Under the pieces are notes generated by a model that did no database searches, had not been told where the DNA came from, and was given only the letters and a program-made list of their open reading frames with translations. Source: Arachnopeziza araneosa (taxonomy: Eukaryota; Ascomycota; Leotiomycetes; Helotiales; Arachnopezizaceae). Taken from it: DNA of 64,000 nt. The DNA is taken from the NCBI GenBank assembly GCA_003988855.1, contig QYAI01000028.1, positions 124,001 through 188,000 on the forward strand. Reading direction: 5' to 3'. Below are positions 21,326-30,920 of this stretch, piece after piece (the stretch's first letter is position 1; each line of letters opens with the position of its first letter). Made by a program: the position numbers and the translations under genes.

Positions 21326-22252
21326 ATGGCCATGTACGGTCATGTTTCGATCACGAAAGTGCAGACCTTCTCTCAGAATGACCAATTCTCTGAGGAAGAT
21401 GAGGAAGAGGACAGCAGGGATGAGAACATCTGGTCTCCACTCCAAATTGCGTCAGCAAAGGGGGACGCAGCCACCGTCTCACAAATTCTCGGTCAAGGCT
21501 CAAGCCCCAACGAACCCCCAAGAGGCTGGTACGGAAAGACCGCACTCCAAGCTGCTGCAGTAGCCGGCCATCTACCCGTTCTTCAATTGCTATTGGCCGC
21601 TGGAGCAGAAGTCGACGCTCCAGGCGGGAACAACGGTGGGCATACGGCACTCACCCTGGCCGCGGGGCAAGGCCACGATGAAGTTGTCGATGCCCTACTC
21701 GCCGCTGGCGCCGATGTCAATACTCCACCACATCGCTACTGCGGACGGACACCACTCCAGGCCGCAGCCGAAGGTGGCCATCTTGCCAACATAAAACGAC
21801 TCTTAGTTGCGGGAGCCATGGTCAATGGGGAGCCTGCGCATACTCGCGGCAGGACTGCACTACAGGCTGCTGCGGAGAACGGACATCTTGAACTCGTCAT
21901 CCTCTTACTAGCTCGAGGCGCGGATGTGGAAACTCCGCTCAAGAGATACAAGGGCCTGACGGCGCTACAGGGTGCTGCTCTCGGTGACCACATGGAGATC
22001 TTGGAAGTCTTGCTGACGGCTGGCGCTGATGTCAATGCCGAAGGGAGTTACTTGAACGGTTACACGGCTCTCGCTGCGGCGGCGGAGGCAGGGCATGTGA
22101 GAATCGTGAAGAGGTTGCTCGAGGCTGGTGCGGATCCGAGCCTCACTTCTGGGAACAAGCACTTGGACGCGCTTCACATTGCGAACTTTCGTGGTCATAC
22201 AGAGGTTGTCAAGTTACTACAAGATGCTAGCACTCAAGCAAAGCTCAAATAA
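21326..22252 (+). CDS. Ankyrin-repeat protein
   Basis: The chosen ATG at 21326 gives about 308 residues; the frame is open to 21233, but the upstream part looks like leader or intron sequence. After an acidic head (EEDEEEDSRDENIW) the protein is a regular array of about eight ankyrin repeats. Their consensus cores read TALQAAAVAGHLPVLQLLLA and TALTLAAGQGHDEVVDALLA. It has no signal peptide, membrane segment or effector domain, so it is probably a cytosolic scaffold. The repeats are unusually uniform (ALQAAAENGHLE, PLQAAAEGGHLA), like the ankyrin tails of fungal NLR proteins, and it may be a detached tail of one. It lies between UstY-A and the RiPP-like precursor, but no known RiPP cluster role is assigned. 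Confidence 0.8.
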   Translation: MAMYGHVSITKVQTFSQNDQFSEEDEEEDSRDENIWSPLQIASAKGDAATVSQILGQGSSPNEPPRGWYGKTALQAAAVAGHLPVLQLLLAAGAEVDAPGGNNGGHTALTLAAGQGHDEVVDALLAAGADVNTPPHRYCGRTPLQAAAEGGHLANIKRLLVAGAMVNGEPAHTRGRTALQAAAENGHLELVILLLARGADVETPLKRYKGLTALQGAALGDHMEILEVLLTAGADVNAEGSYLNGYTALAAAAEAGHVRIVKRLLEAGADPSLTSGNKHLDALHIANFRGHTEVVKLLQDASTQAKLK

Positions 22253-22486
22253 AAATGATATTGTCTCCCATTTAGAAGCTACCATGTTTCCATCCAAGAG
22301 CACCATCTCATAACTGACAACTCCTGAATCATTCCAGCGAACATGAGACCCCAAAATTCCATCAGTTCCCACTACAATTTTACTCAAGCATCAGAACTAT
22401 CATTCCGCATCAGAGTGAAAGAGGATCTTTGACTCTGTTTACAGTCAGAACGAATTCGCTTAGCAGAATAGGTCATCACTTACTAA

Positions 22487-23197
22487 TCACAACTTCCCGT
22501 AACTCTCAGTGACCTCTTCAGCGACTGGGTCTGTGGCAGTTCCTCTCTTTCGGCCGTAGCTCTCAGTGACCTCCTCAGCAACTGGGTCCGTAGCTGTTCC
22601 TCGCTTGCCGTAACTCTCAGTCACCTCTTCAGCGACGGGATCAGTAGCAGTTCCTCTTTTTCGGCCGTAGCTCTCAGTGACTTCTTCAGCTACGGGATCA
22701 GTTGCGGTGCCTCGCTTTCGGCCATAGCTCTCAGTGACTTCTTCAGCTACGGGATCAGTTGCGGTGCCTCGCTTTCGGCCATAGCTCTCAGTCACTTCTT
22801 CAGCTACGGGATCAGTTGCGGTGCCTCGCTTTCGGCCATAGCTCTCAGTCACTTCCTCGGCGACCGGGTCTGTGGCCGTCCCTCTCTTTCTGCCATAGCT
22901 CTCCGTCACCTCCTCAGCGACTGGGTCGGTGGCGGTGCTACGCTTCCCGTAGCTCTCAGTCACTTCCTCGGCGACTGGATCCGTAGCTGTACCTCTCTTT
23001 CTCCCATAGCTCTCAGTGACTTCCTCGGCAACGGGATCAGTCGCCGTGCCTCTCTTTCCGTAGCTTTCAGTAACTTCCTCAGCAACGGGGTCTGTAGCCG
23101 TCCCACGTTTCTGAATCTCGATGATTGGAGTAGGAATTGCCCAAGCCGTCACCGAGAAGGTGAGGACCATGGTTGCAATGAGAGACGTGAACTTCAT
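22487..23197 (-). CDS. Kex2-processed repeat precursor, dikaritin-type RiPP candidate
   Basis: A 236-residue secreted precursor. The start ATG 23197 is chosen because it gives a clean signal peptide (MKFTSLIATMVLTFSVTAWA); the frame further upstream is not protein-like. A short propiece ends in IEIQKR. It is followed by 11 copies of GTATDPVAEEVTESYG, ten of which are closed by KR or RKR (Kex2 sites) while the last ends in KL and a stop. Only copy 4 differs (Ser for Gly at position 1). Each unit has a single aromatic residue, the Tyr next to the terminal Gly, right before the cleavage site. In dikaritins (ustiloxin, phomopsin, asperipin) repeated cores with Tyr/Phe are cut by Kex2-like protease and cyclised by UstY enzymes; three such genes are close by. 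Alternatives are an uncyclised Kex2-processed repeat protein or a pheromone-like peptide. Confidence 0.85.
   Translation of the reverse strand: MKFTSLIATMVLTFSVTAWAIPTPIIEIQKRGTATDPVAEEVTESYGKRGTATDPVAEEVTESYGRKRGTATDPVAEEVTESYGKRSTATDPVAEEVTESYGRKRGTATDPVAEEVTESYGRKRGTATDPVAEEVTESYGRKRGTATDPVAEEVTESYGRKRGTATDPVAEEVTESYGRKRGTATDPVAEEVTESYGKRGTATDPVAEEVTESYGRKRGTATDPVAEEVTESYGKL
22490..23104 (-). repeat. Eleven tandem 54/57 bp coding repeats
   Basis: Counting back from the propiece, copies 1, 3, 9 and 11 are 54 bp and the other seven are 57 bp (extra Arg codon). Copy 1 is 23051-23104 and copy 11 is 22490-22543. DNA copies differ mostly at synonymous sites, for example Asp-Pro-Val as GACCCAGTC, GACCCAGTT or GATCCCGTC. 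Three neighbouring copies near 22690-22850 are almost identical in DNA and reflect a recent expansion. Confidence 0.9.
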
Positions 23198-24268
23198 TGT
23201 GTCGGTTCTGCTGTTGAAATCTGAAAAAATGTGAGGGTATAATATCAAGCAGTGAGATTGTATGAGAGATTGAGATGGACAACAAGCGGCTGAGGAGATA
23301 TACAGATAGATACTCCAGCACGACTTGGGACGAGTATGACAGGAACCTTGCTTCGACCAAAGCTTGCCTGGTTGAAACCGAGGATAAATTCCAAATCCCA
23401 GAAAATCCTTGCCTTCCAAGTACACGGGATATTCCACAAGGAGAAGCTCGGTGGCCAAGGGTTGCTACTCTTTCGTTTGTAAAAATCCATGCACCACTTG
23501 ACGTGCTTGGCTCTTTGAATCATGCAAATCATGCACTGTGCCGCACCAAACATATTTCTAGTGCTATTCATATCCTCTCTCATACCCTGCTCTCTTAGTA
23601 GCTCCTTTATGAACTACTTTCCCTGGCCACAGATCCCCCAGAGCCTGTGAATCACGAAACGTGGGAAAGAAAAGACGTCTTTCAGGTTGATTGCATGAAG
23701 ATCCTACGCTACTATAGCTGACGTGAGTAGGCTCCCCACTTGGTGTGAAGGCAGATTGCTGGGGGGGAAACTAAGCTTCTCGCGCGCTTCCTTCACGTCA
23801 ACGTTGCATTAGAGATTTGCCGCTCTACAGGATCTTCAACCGATCTGCAAGAGCGGAGAAACGCAGAAATGGCATACGATGGTGGACCCAAGTGAACATC
23901 CAGTCTGGAGTGCTTCTAGGGATGTCTCAGATATTCGAAGGCACCAATATGTCCACCAATGACAGCTTCTTCACTTAATTCCTCTTTCTGACTTGGTCAC
24001 TAGTTGAGAGACATATTGATGCCTTGGACTTAATCAGAATAGAGGAAAGTGATTTCGAGAGCTTCATGGTGGGAACTGGTCCTGAAGCTGTTGGAACAGC
24101 TCGACACTAATCTTAGATCTTTGAACTGTTCATTCACTGCAACAAAACTACTGCACATCGCAATAAAAGTAATGGAAAAACCCTAAAAACTCCATCATTG
24201 CTTAAAGTTAACGAAGCTTCCATCTTTATGCCCAACTGCAGTACAAAGCCAGTTAACTAGTGATCCTC
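23198..24268. other. Intergenic, promoter of the repeat precursor
   Basis: About 1.07 kb without a gene between the precursor and UstY-B, both on the minus strand. It should hold the precursor promoter and leader. No convincing regulator site was identified by eye. Confidence 0.4.
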
Positions 24269-25033
24269 TTACAGTGGCTTGTTTCGACAGTAAGGAATGC
24301 CAGACGTCGCGATAGTATTCGTAGTTTTCTCTTGTTTCCACCCCATAATCAATCTCGTGCAATGCATAGTATGTCCATAACTATACACATCATCATCCAA
24401 CTGCCTATGCCCAATGAGTGCCGAATGCAATCTCCGCCACAAATACAAGCAATGCATGATGTGATAGTCGTGAAGCGGATACACTTTGTCAAATTCTCCT
24501 TTCACAACAATATCCTTCTCGATAGGTTGAGTGTGGTTCTCATCCCGGAACCATTGGAAATCCACCTCGGTCATCATCTGTGAGAGGACGTCGCCGTTGA
24601 AGCACTCGGGGGAGTACCAACGAGAGGCCATGACGTCGAAATGACAACCGAGGGCTTTTGCTTCTTGCCAGTTGTTCCCACATTTTGCTTCGCCAGTTTG
24701 GGGGTTGAGAACAAAGCCTTTGTTGATTTCAATGGTTTGGGTTGCGGTGGAAATATCTTCCACTGCGTCTCCGTAGGTATCCGAAGCATCTGAGGAGTGT
24801 GAATGATGTGACATTGTTGAGTGAGATGATGATAAAAAGTGGCTTGTTATCACTGTCAGAAGAACACCGAGAAGAATGCCACAGAGCACTGCACAACCAT
24901 GGGATAATGCTGCTTGAGAAGATATTCTCCGTGTCCGAGATGTTCTGAGAATTGGTCGGTCATCTTCGAGCTCCTCTTGACTGTTCTGATCGTCGTCAAT
25001 GGATAAATGAGTATATTCTTGCTTTGGAAGCAT
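24269..25033 (-). CDS. UstY-family (DUF3328) oxidase-like protein B
   Basis: A single-exon, 254-residue protein. An N-terminal cytoplasmic part (ILRTSRTRRISSQ) is followed by one membrane helix (CAVLCGILLGVLLTVITSHFL). A Ser/His-rich linker then leads to the lumenal domain. Both HxxHC motifs are present: YHIMHCLYLWRRL and HTMHCTRLIM. KCGNNWQEAKALGCHFDVMA and SRWYSPECFNGD are also usual in this branch. It belongs to the branch with a GxxFxVMAxxWxPxxC block, different from UstY-C. It lies 1.07 kb upstream of the repeat precursor in the same orientation and diverges from UstY-C across 666 bp. Its expected role, by analogy with UstYa/UstYb, is copper-dependent oxidation of the processed peptide in the secretory pathway; this is inferred. 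Confidence 0.88.
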   Translation of the reverse strand: MLPKQEYTHLSIDDDQNSQEELEDDRPILRTSRTRRISSQAALSHGCAVLCGILLGVLLTVITSHFLSSSHSTMSHHSHSSDASDTYGDAVEDISTATQTIEINKGFVLNPQTGEAKCGNNWQEAKALGCHFDVMASRWYSPECFNGDVLSQMMTEVDFQWFRDENHTQPIEKDIVVKGEFDKVYPLHDYHIMHCLYLWRRLHSALIGHRQLDDDVYSYGHTMHCTRLIMGWKQEKTTNTIATSGIPYCRNKPL

Positions 25034-25699
25034 TCTGTTACAGCGATGAGGAGTGCAATTGATATGGCTAGTAATAAGAAAAAGCTTGTAATTGTCTCTT
25101 TGGAGGTGGTGAAGTCGACTCTAACTGAACTAGAAAAATGTCTGAAGAGTAAGTTCTATGGGGATCTTCCTTGACCCTGAGAGCGTGAATTAGGTATGGA
25201 ATCAATGGTCGAGTTCGCTTCCCAAAATGGATGCGCTCCGGATTGCACGATTCAAGCTGACTGTCGAATTCCGTACCGCCGCAGTGATCCATGCATGCGC
25301 CGCCACATCGCATATTCCCCAGCATCGAAATGTCCAGGATTTTCGCGCCGCTGAAACCAGCCTTCTCTATTTCATGCCGAAAGAAGAGGCACAAGCAGCA
25401 CAGCCTGCTTGGTTCGTTGGTTGGTGTCTACTCGAGCTAGTCTCGTGCTCGAGGATCCGGCAAAAGCTGCCCACCGAGCATCATTGTTTGACATACAGCC
25501 TGGACAAGGCATCAACGTAGCGTTAACGTAGCTGAGTGATGGCCCTCCTCACTGATCTCTGATCCAGGAGGAACTCTCTCTTGATCCGTCAAAATTTGAT
25601 CTGTCTGTATCTTAGACATCTTGGAGCTACTTTCATACCACCAATCCGTCTTTCCACGCAGAAATATTTTAAAGTTCCCCAAGGATACAGATTTTGATC
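25034..25699. promoter_or_regulatory. Divergent promoter between UstY-B and UstY-C
   Basis: This 666 bp space has no protein-like frame; the ORFs seen overlap and lack features. It separates the starts of two divergent UstY genes, which would allow co-regulation. No specific binding site is claimed. Confidence 0.45.
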
Positions 25700-26687
25700 A
25701 TGGCTCAAACCAACTCCGTTGTGTACCACGAAAAACCGTATATTGACGAAGAATCAGTGTCCGAGTCGACTGAATTCCTTCCTCAAATCGAGCCTCAGAA
25801 GAAGAAATCCGCCTGGAGAAAATTTCTTTCTCTCCGTCTTCTTTTCGAGATAAGTCTGATAGCTATGCTCATTGGGCTGTTCGCGTCTGGTTCAGTACGG
25901 CCACCTGTGGTTCGAGAGGATAAAGATAAACGTTATGGGCCAAGAAGTGAGTCATAATCGGTAGTATGCATATTCGTTTTCTAATTCTTCAAGTTCCTCG
26001 AAAGTCTGTTGTTCTTGGAGAAGGCGCTGGGTTCGGCCCTGATATCGTGTACCATGACAATCTCATGCTGAGCAATCTCACACGAATGCAAGAGATTCAC
26101 AGGAATTGGCAGGAGCTGTTTCCCAGTGAGTAAAATACTCCTTTGATATGGTGTATACTTACGAGCCTCCAGAGGGAAGAGGATACGTCCATGTAAACAG
26201 AAATGATGACTTCGACGTCATCCACCCACCATTTCAAATGGACGATGCCCTTGTCGATGGGGACCACTACGAAGGATACATCATGTCCGTTTATCACCAG
26301 CTACACTGTCTCGTAAGTTTCACCCTCCGCCTCCTTGCCCACCACGTAATTCGCTAATCCATCCCCAAGTCAATCCTCACAACGGCCCTCGGAACATCAC
26401 GAGAGGAATGGGCAGCATTGCCAGAAGAGAAACTAGAACACAGAAGCCATTGCGTCGAGTATCTTCGCCAGAGTATTTTATGTTCCGCTGATACGAGCTT
26501 GGAAGGTGACACCGGAAATCTAGCGGATGGGATTGGATGGGGACAGACTCATTCTTGTGTGGATTACAATGCATTGACGGACTGGGCGAATGAAAGAGCT
26601 ATTTGGGATCTGAGTGATAAGCTTTTGCCTCAGACGTTTGATCCGCTGGCTGCCGTTCCCGAGGAAGAGTCTAGCACCAGTAGGTGA
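25700..26687 (+). CDS. UstY-family (DUF3328) oxidase-like protein C (UstYa-like)
   Basis: Four exons (25700-25946, 25994-26125, 26173-26312 and 26370-26687) with matching phases give 278 residues. A cytoplasmic tail with KKKSAWRK leads into one membrane helix (LLFEISLIAMLIGLFASG). The lumenal domain carries both active motifs: YHQLHCL (split from SILTTALG by intron 3) and HRSHCVEYLRQSILCSAD. GRGYVHV and PPFQMDDALVDGDHYEGYIM match the UstYa branch, the one best known from ustiloxin-type cyclisation. With UstY-A and UstY-B it makes three distinct members within 7.2 kb around the repeat precursor. The ATG at 25700 follows an untranslated leader; the frame upstream has no better start. Confidence 0.88.
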
Positions 26688-26907
26688 TACGATGAGGATG
26701 TTCCGATATCTAAAGGGATTTAGAGGAGAAGAGGTCTTTCTTGTATTTAACAGCGGTCTCGAATCATGCTTGCTGCATCAAAGTTTAAGCTTCGTATCTT
26801 TCATTTTCAGAAGAAAAGAGTTCATGTTAGCCAAGACAGCTCAGCTTTCGTCAATCGCGACAGCGAGACTGATTAACCTTTTCCGGCTTAGACCAGATTG
26901 AACCAAC

Positions 26908-28015
26908 ATGGAACTACTACCTCAGCCGCTCCAACTCCTCCTCGTCATTCTAACCTCATTTATTCTTACATTACAGGTTCTCGCGCATTCGGCTTCTTTG
27001 TACAAAGTTACCAAAAGCAAAATGACATCCTCACCCTCCATCACCGTCTTCAGGGGTTTCCAGAACACGAAGACGCATGTCTGGTCGCCTTTTGTCAACA
27101 AATTAGAAACACGATTTCGTTTCGCAGGACTCTCCTATAAAATTGAGTCTGGATCACCAATGCACGGTCCGAAGGACAAGATTCCGTACATTCACATTTT
27201 GGAGGGAAATCAAACGACCCCAACAGTGCTAGGCGATACTGCACTCATTATTTCCCAATTTGAGGAGAATGGACTACTAGATGACTTGAATGCCAAACTG
27301 TCACCTCTTCAAAAAGCAAATGATCTAGCTATTCGTGCTCTTCTAGAGGATAAGTTGTATTTCTATCAAGTAATTCCTCTTCTTCTCATCTGACCGCCCT
27401 CTCTTCTCTCAGTTATCGTATTGTCCCACCTAGAAAAGATAAAGTTTTCTGTTTTATGACTATTACAAAACTAACCACCTTAAGAACTACGAACGATGGC
27501 ACCTAAACTACTACACTATGCGTCCAGGCGTTCTCTGGGCACTACCCTACCCCGTCCAAATCATAGTCGGTCTCCTCGCCTACCGCGCCATCGCAAGGAC
27601 GCTCCAGGGCCAGGGAACCATGCGCTACACCTATGAAGAAATTGGTATCTTCAGACAGGAGATCTGGGAGAGTATTAATGCATTCCTTGTAGCGGCCAAA
27701 CAAAACGTGGCGAAGAAAGAAAGCAAGAACTCCGATGATGAGGTATTTTGGGTTCTGGGAGGAGAAAATCCAACGGAAGCAGATGCCACGCTCTATGGAT
27801 TTACAGCTTCGTGTTTAGTTTGTACTGCGTATGTGCTCTCCTTTTTAATTAGTTTTCATATTTGGAGTATTTATTCACAAGCAAATACTAACCCTTTGTC
27901 TCTTAGAGGGCCTGATTCCATGAAAGTAGTGAAGAGTTTCCCGGTCGTAGTGGAGTATGCGCGCCGAATTCACCAAGCCTACTTTCCTGAGTATGATCTC
28001 TGGGATGTGGCGTAA
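26908..28015 (+). CDS. GST-like protein (failed-axon-connections/Tom37 type)
   Basis: Three exons (26908-27369, 27485-27828 and 27907-28015) give 304 residues. A hydrophobic N-terminus (LQLLLVILTSFILTLQVLA) suggests a signal anchor. The thioredoxin-like GST-N domain reads ITVFRGFQNTKTHVWSPFVN and GPKDKIPYIHIL. A helical GST-C follows with WHLNYYTMRPGVLW and GGENPTEADATLYGF, the latter a conserved acidic turn of this GST subgroup. A residue equivalent to a classical catalytic Tyr/Ser/Cys is not obvious, as is usual in the Fax branch. It starts 220 bp downstream of UstY-C in the same direction and could belong to the cluster (detoxification or thiol addition), but such genes also occur singly, so membership is uncertain. 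Confidence 0.75.
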
Positions 28016-28968
28016 TCTTATGGTAATTAGCGGCCATCTACTAAACCATGAATTCTGTTTGGATATGTGATCTAATAAGCCCCACGACAAAGTGTGTGTA
28101 AAATAATGAAATCCATGTTATAAAAATTTCTGCTTATTATCTAGCATATTCTTGGCTGCTATTTGGCTCTATATTTACAAATGCTCTTTGGTGCTTTCTT
28201 TCCTTATTGCTCAACAGCTGTTGGAAGTCGGCCAAGCCTATCTACAGAATTGAACTCAGATGATAAATAATATTCGCTACCTTTCTCGATGGCGGAGTTG
28301 TGCCGGTTTTGACGGACCAAGTGCTCAATATCTATTCATCAGAAATAAGACCCGCGAGGTATGATGGCTACAACCTTCACAGAAGCCAAACTCGCATATC
28401 TTTGAAAAATTTCGAAACCTCTTGAGTCGCTTGAATGTATATTCTAGTACTATTCGAAATCTTGTCGCAGTTGAATAAAGCATCTCATTTTGCTTGATAG
28501 ATGGAGCTTGTATTTGCAGCGCCGTCCTTTGGAATGAATGCACCCATACCTTTATACTAGTAAATAAAGACTGTGAACATCAGTAAATGAAACAATGTCG
28601 GTGAAACATCTTCTAGTTAGTGCACCACTAACCTCAGCTTGATCCAATAAAAGAGTGGCATAGATATACAGCTCACTAGGGCTCATGCGTCATAATTGCA
28701 ACACGACACGTAACAATAAAGCATGCAGAACTCAACATGTTAATATATTCATCTATACTCCTACCGCATATCCGGAGAAACAACTAGCAGACACACATTC
28801 ACGATCAATCGAAAGGATATCATAAACGCCTGTTATGCCCAATCAATCCTTTCCTCCCATTCTCCATCAATCAGGCCCCTCAAACGCCCATTTTTCCATT
28901 CAAACTCCCACAAAAAAGTATTCATACATGAAGAAGCCAACCGGTTATATCCAATCTCGTGATTAAAA
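28016..28968. other. Intergenic between convergent genes, about 950 bp
   Basis: AT-rich, with no protein-like frame. It holds the 3' regions of the GST-like and RAD21 genes. Confidence 0.45.
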
Positions 28969-30920
28969 TTAAGCTGCGACAGCTACAGCAGCCGTTGACT
29001 CAATGCCATTGCTTGGACCAGCAGCGGCCTCTTCTTCTTGTTCAATCTCTCCACCGGCTTCTCTCTCTGCCCAATCACCCCAAAGGCCGCGCTTACCACG
29101 AACACGGATCGGACCACCGAGTAGTGATTCTTGTTGTTCAACTTTAACGGCGTCTTTGGTGGCGAGTACAAGGACTTCAAAAAACATCTTTGTTGCGTCT
29201 GCACGAGATGTGTTTGCTTCAGGGAGGAGATCTTGGAAGAGAACAGATGCTTTCTTGCGCTTGTCGGGTGAATTAGCTGCTTCGGAGCCAAAACGATCAC
29301 GGAGAAGATGAACTGCGTGCTTAGTGCCAAGGGATACTGGACCGCTATCTGCGGGATGTACGAGCGGAGCAGTGGTCTCGTCGAAATTTGGAGCTGGAGA
29401 TTGAACATCGAAACCGGTGGCTTCATGCTCATCATCCATGTTTAGGTTGAGTTCATCATCAGCAGCCATTTCAATCACTGTGCCATCTGGTCCAATGGTG
29501 GTATTTGCACGATCAATACTAGCACGACCAAGCTCCGGAACCTCATCATCTTCTTCACCAAGATCAAGTCGGGGTTCTTTCGAAGGACCTTGCTCGTCAC
29601 CACTTTCCATGTCGGCAATGCCACTATCACGTTTTCTTTTCAAATTGCGGGCAGCATCTAGTGACAGCAGGCCTTGGATTTCAGGAGCCCACCGTGAACT
29701 ACGACCTTCACCCATAATACTTGAGACAAAACCACCATTCTTTTGCATTTCCATCAATGCTAGGAGCTCAGGATCCCGAGGAAGGAATGTTTGTGGTCGG
29801 AGGATCTTGTCATGATTTTGTTGTTGCTCCTTGATTTGAGTATTGGTAAGAGTAGTCAATTCATCTTCTTTGAGAAGTTTCTGTTTTCTGGCACGTTGAG
29901 GGGCGTTGTGGACAATTGACTCCTCAGTCTCATCCTCAGGTTCAAAAAGTGTCGAGTTAAGGATGTTGCGTTGATGTTCAGCTTCGACTTCTTGAGCCAA
30001 GTTCTCGTCGATATCCGATAGCGGTGATTCAGAGATTCTGCCTGGACGAATGAGAGGTGCCACAGGTAAGGTAACATCTGCGTCTCCCATGAACATATCG
30101 ACATCGCCATCATCATCTCCCATACGGATACCATCATCATCTCCAAAACCAAGGTTGAGTGTCGTATCACGCTCTCCAATGTTGTCCTTGGCGGGGATTT
30201 GGATGTCCATCTCACTTAATAAGTCGTCCTCTGGTGCTCGAGCATTTGGCGCGTCTCGTCCAATTTCAATGCTTTGATTGACCTTAGGATTAAAGTCTAG
30301 ATCTAGTTCAAGACCTAAGTCAAAGTCATCCATTGGCTCCATGATTAAGCCATCGTTGTTCTCAATGCCATTCTGCAAGAACTGGCTTCCTGTATAATCT
30401 TCTTGCAGATTGATATCTCTGCTACCAGCGCGGCGCTTGCGAGTATGCGAATCTTCTTCCATCTGAGATAGCAGGAAAGTAGCGTCAGGCATAGGAGGCA
30501 TTTCGAGATTATCACCCTCTGTAAGAACATCGGGAAGCATGAGTGCATCTCGAGACGGCATATGGAGGCCTTCGGGGATATCGTTATTGCCCGAGGTGCG
30601 GAAGGCCTACAGACATGTTAGATGCATATAGACGATAGTGTGAGTGTGGAACATACCATTTTAATCTTGATAAGAGCTTCATTACAGTCATCGAGTAAAT
30701 AACGCGCTTTCCGACTATAAATTCTAACCACCCCGAGAAGAAGTTGACCACTCAATCGAAGAGCCATAGGTGCTTGGTTGGGGGTTACTATTGCTTCGAC
30801 GCTGTCCTTGACATTTGTTTGCAGGATATGGGTCTTTGATAGCTTCCGCTCCAGGTTAGCAGAGAGCCATACCCGCGCCAGCGGACCTGTCTTTGACAGT
30901 AGAGTCTCTGAGTAAAACAT
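28969..30920 (-). CDS. SCC1: Cohesin subunit RAD21/SCC1 (kleisin)
   Basis: Two exons (30920-30657 and 30606-28969) give 633 residues. The N-terminal kleisin domain is clear: MFYSETLLSKTGPLARVWLS, HILQTNV and LRLSGQLLLGVVRIYSRK, which binds the SMC3 neck. The middle is acidic and disordered with likely separase and phosphorylation sites. The C-terminal winged helix that binds the SMC1 head is seen as ADATKMFFEVLVLATKDAVKVEQ. The protein closes the cohesin ring and is cut by separase at anaphase; it acts in the nucleus. Length and order match the mitotic form; the meiotic paralogue Rec8 is less likely because of the fit of the N-terminal block. The tail (EEEAAAGPSNGIESTAAVAVAA) is low complexity. 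Confidence 0.92.

Noticed and set aside
22487..23197. Alpha-factor-type mating pheromone precursor
   Set aside because: The layout (signal peptide, KR sites, tandem units) is similar. However, the unit lacks the Trp/Cys-rich core usual in ascomycete alpha pheromones, and UstY genes surround it. Kept only as an alternative.
23198..23458. Longer N-terminal extension of the repeat-precursor frame
   Set aside because: The frame is open upstream, but the residues are not protein-like and would bury the signal peptide that starts at 23197.
30050..30277. Plus-strand frames opposite RAD21
   Set aside because: Ser/Pro-rich shadows of the acidic RAD21 coding sequence.
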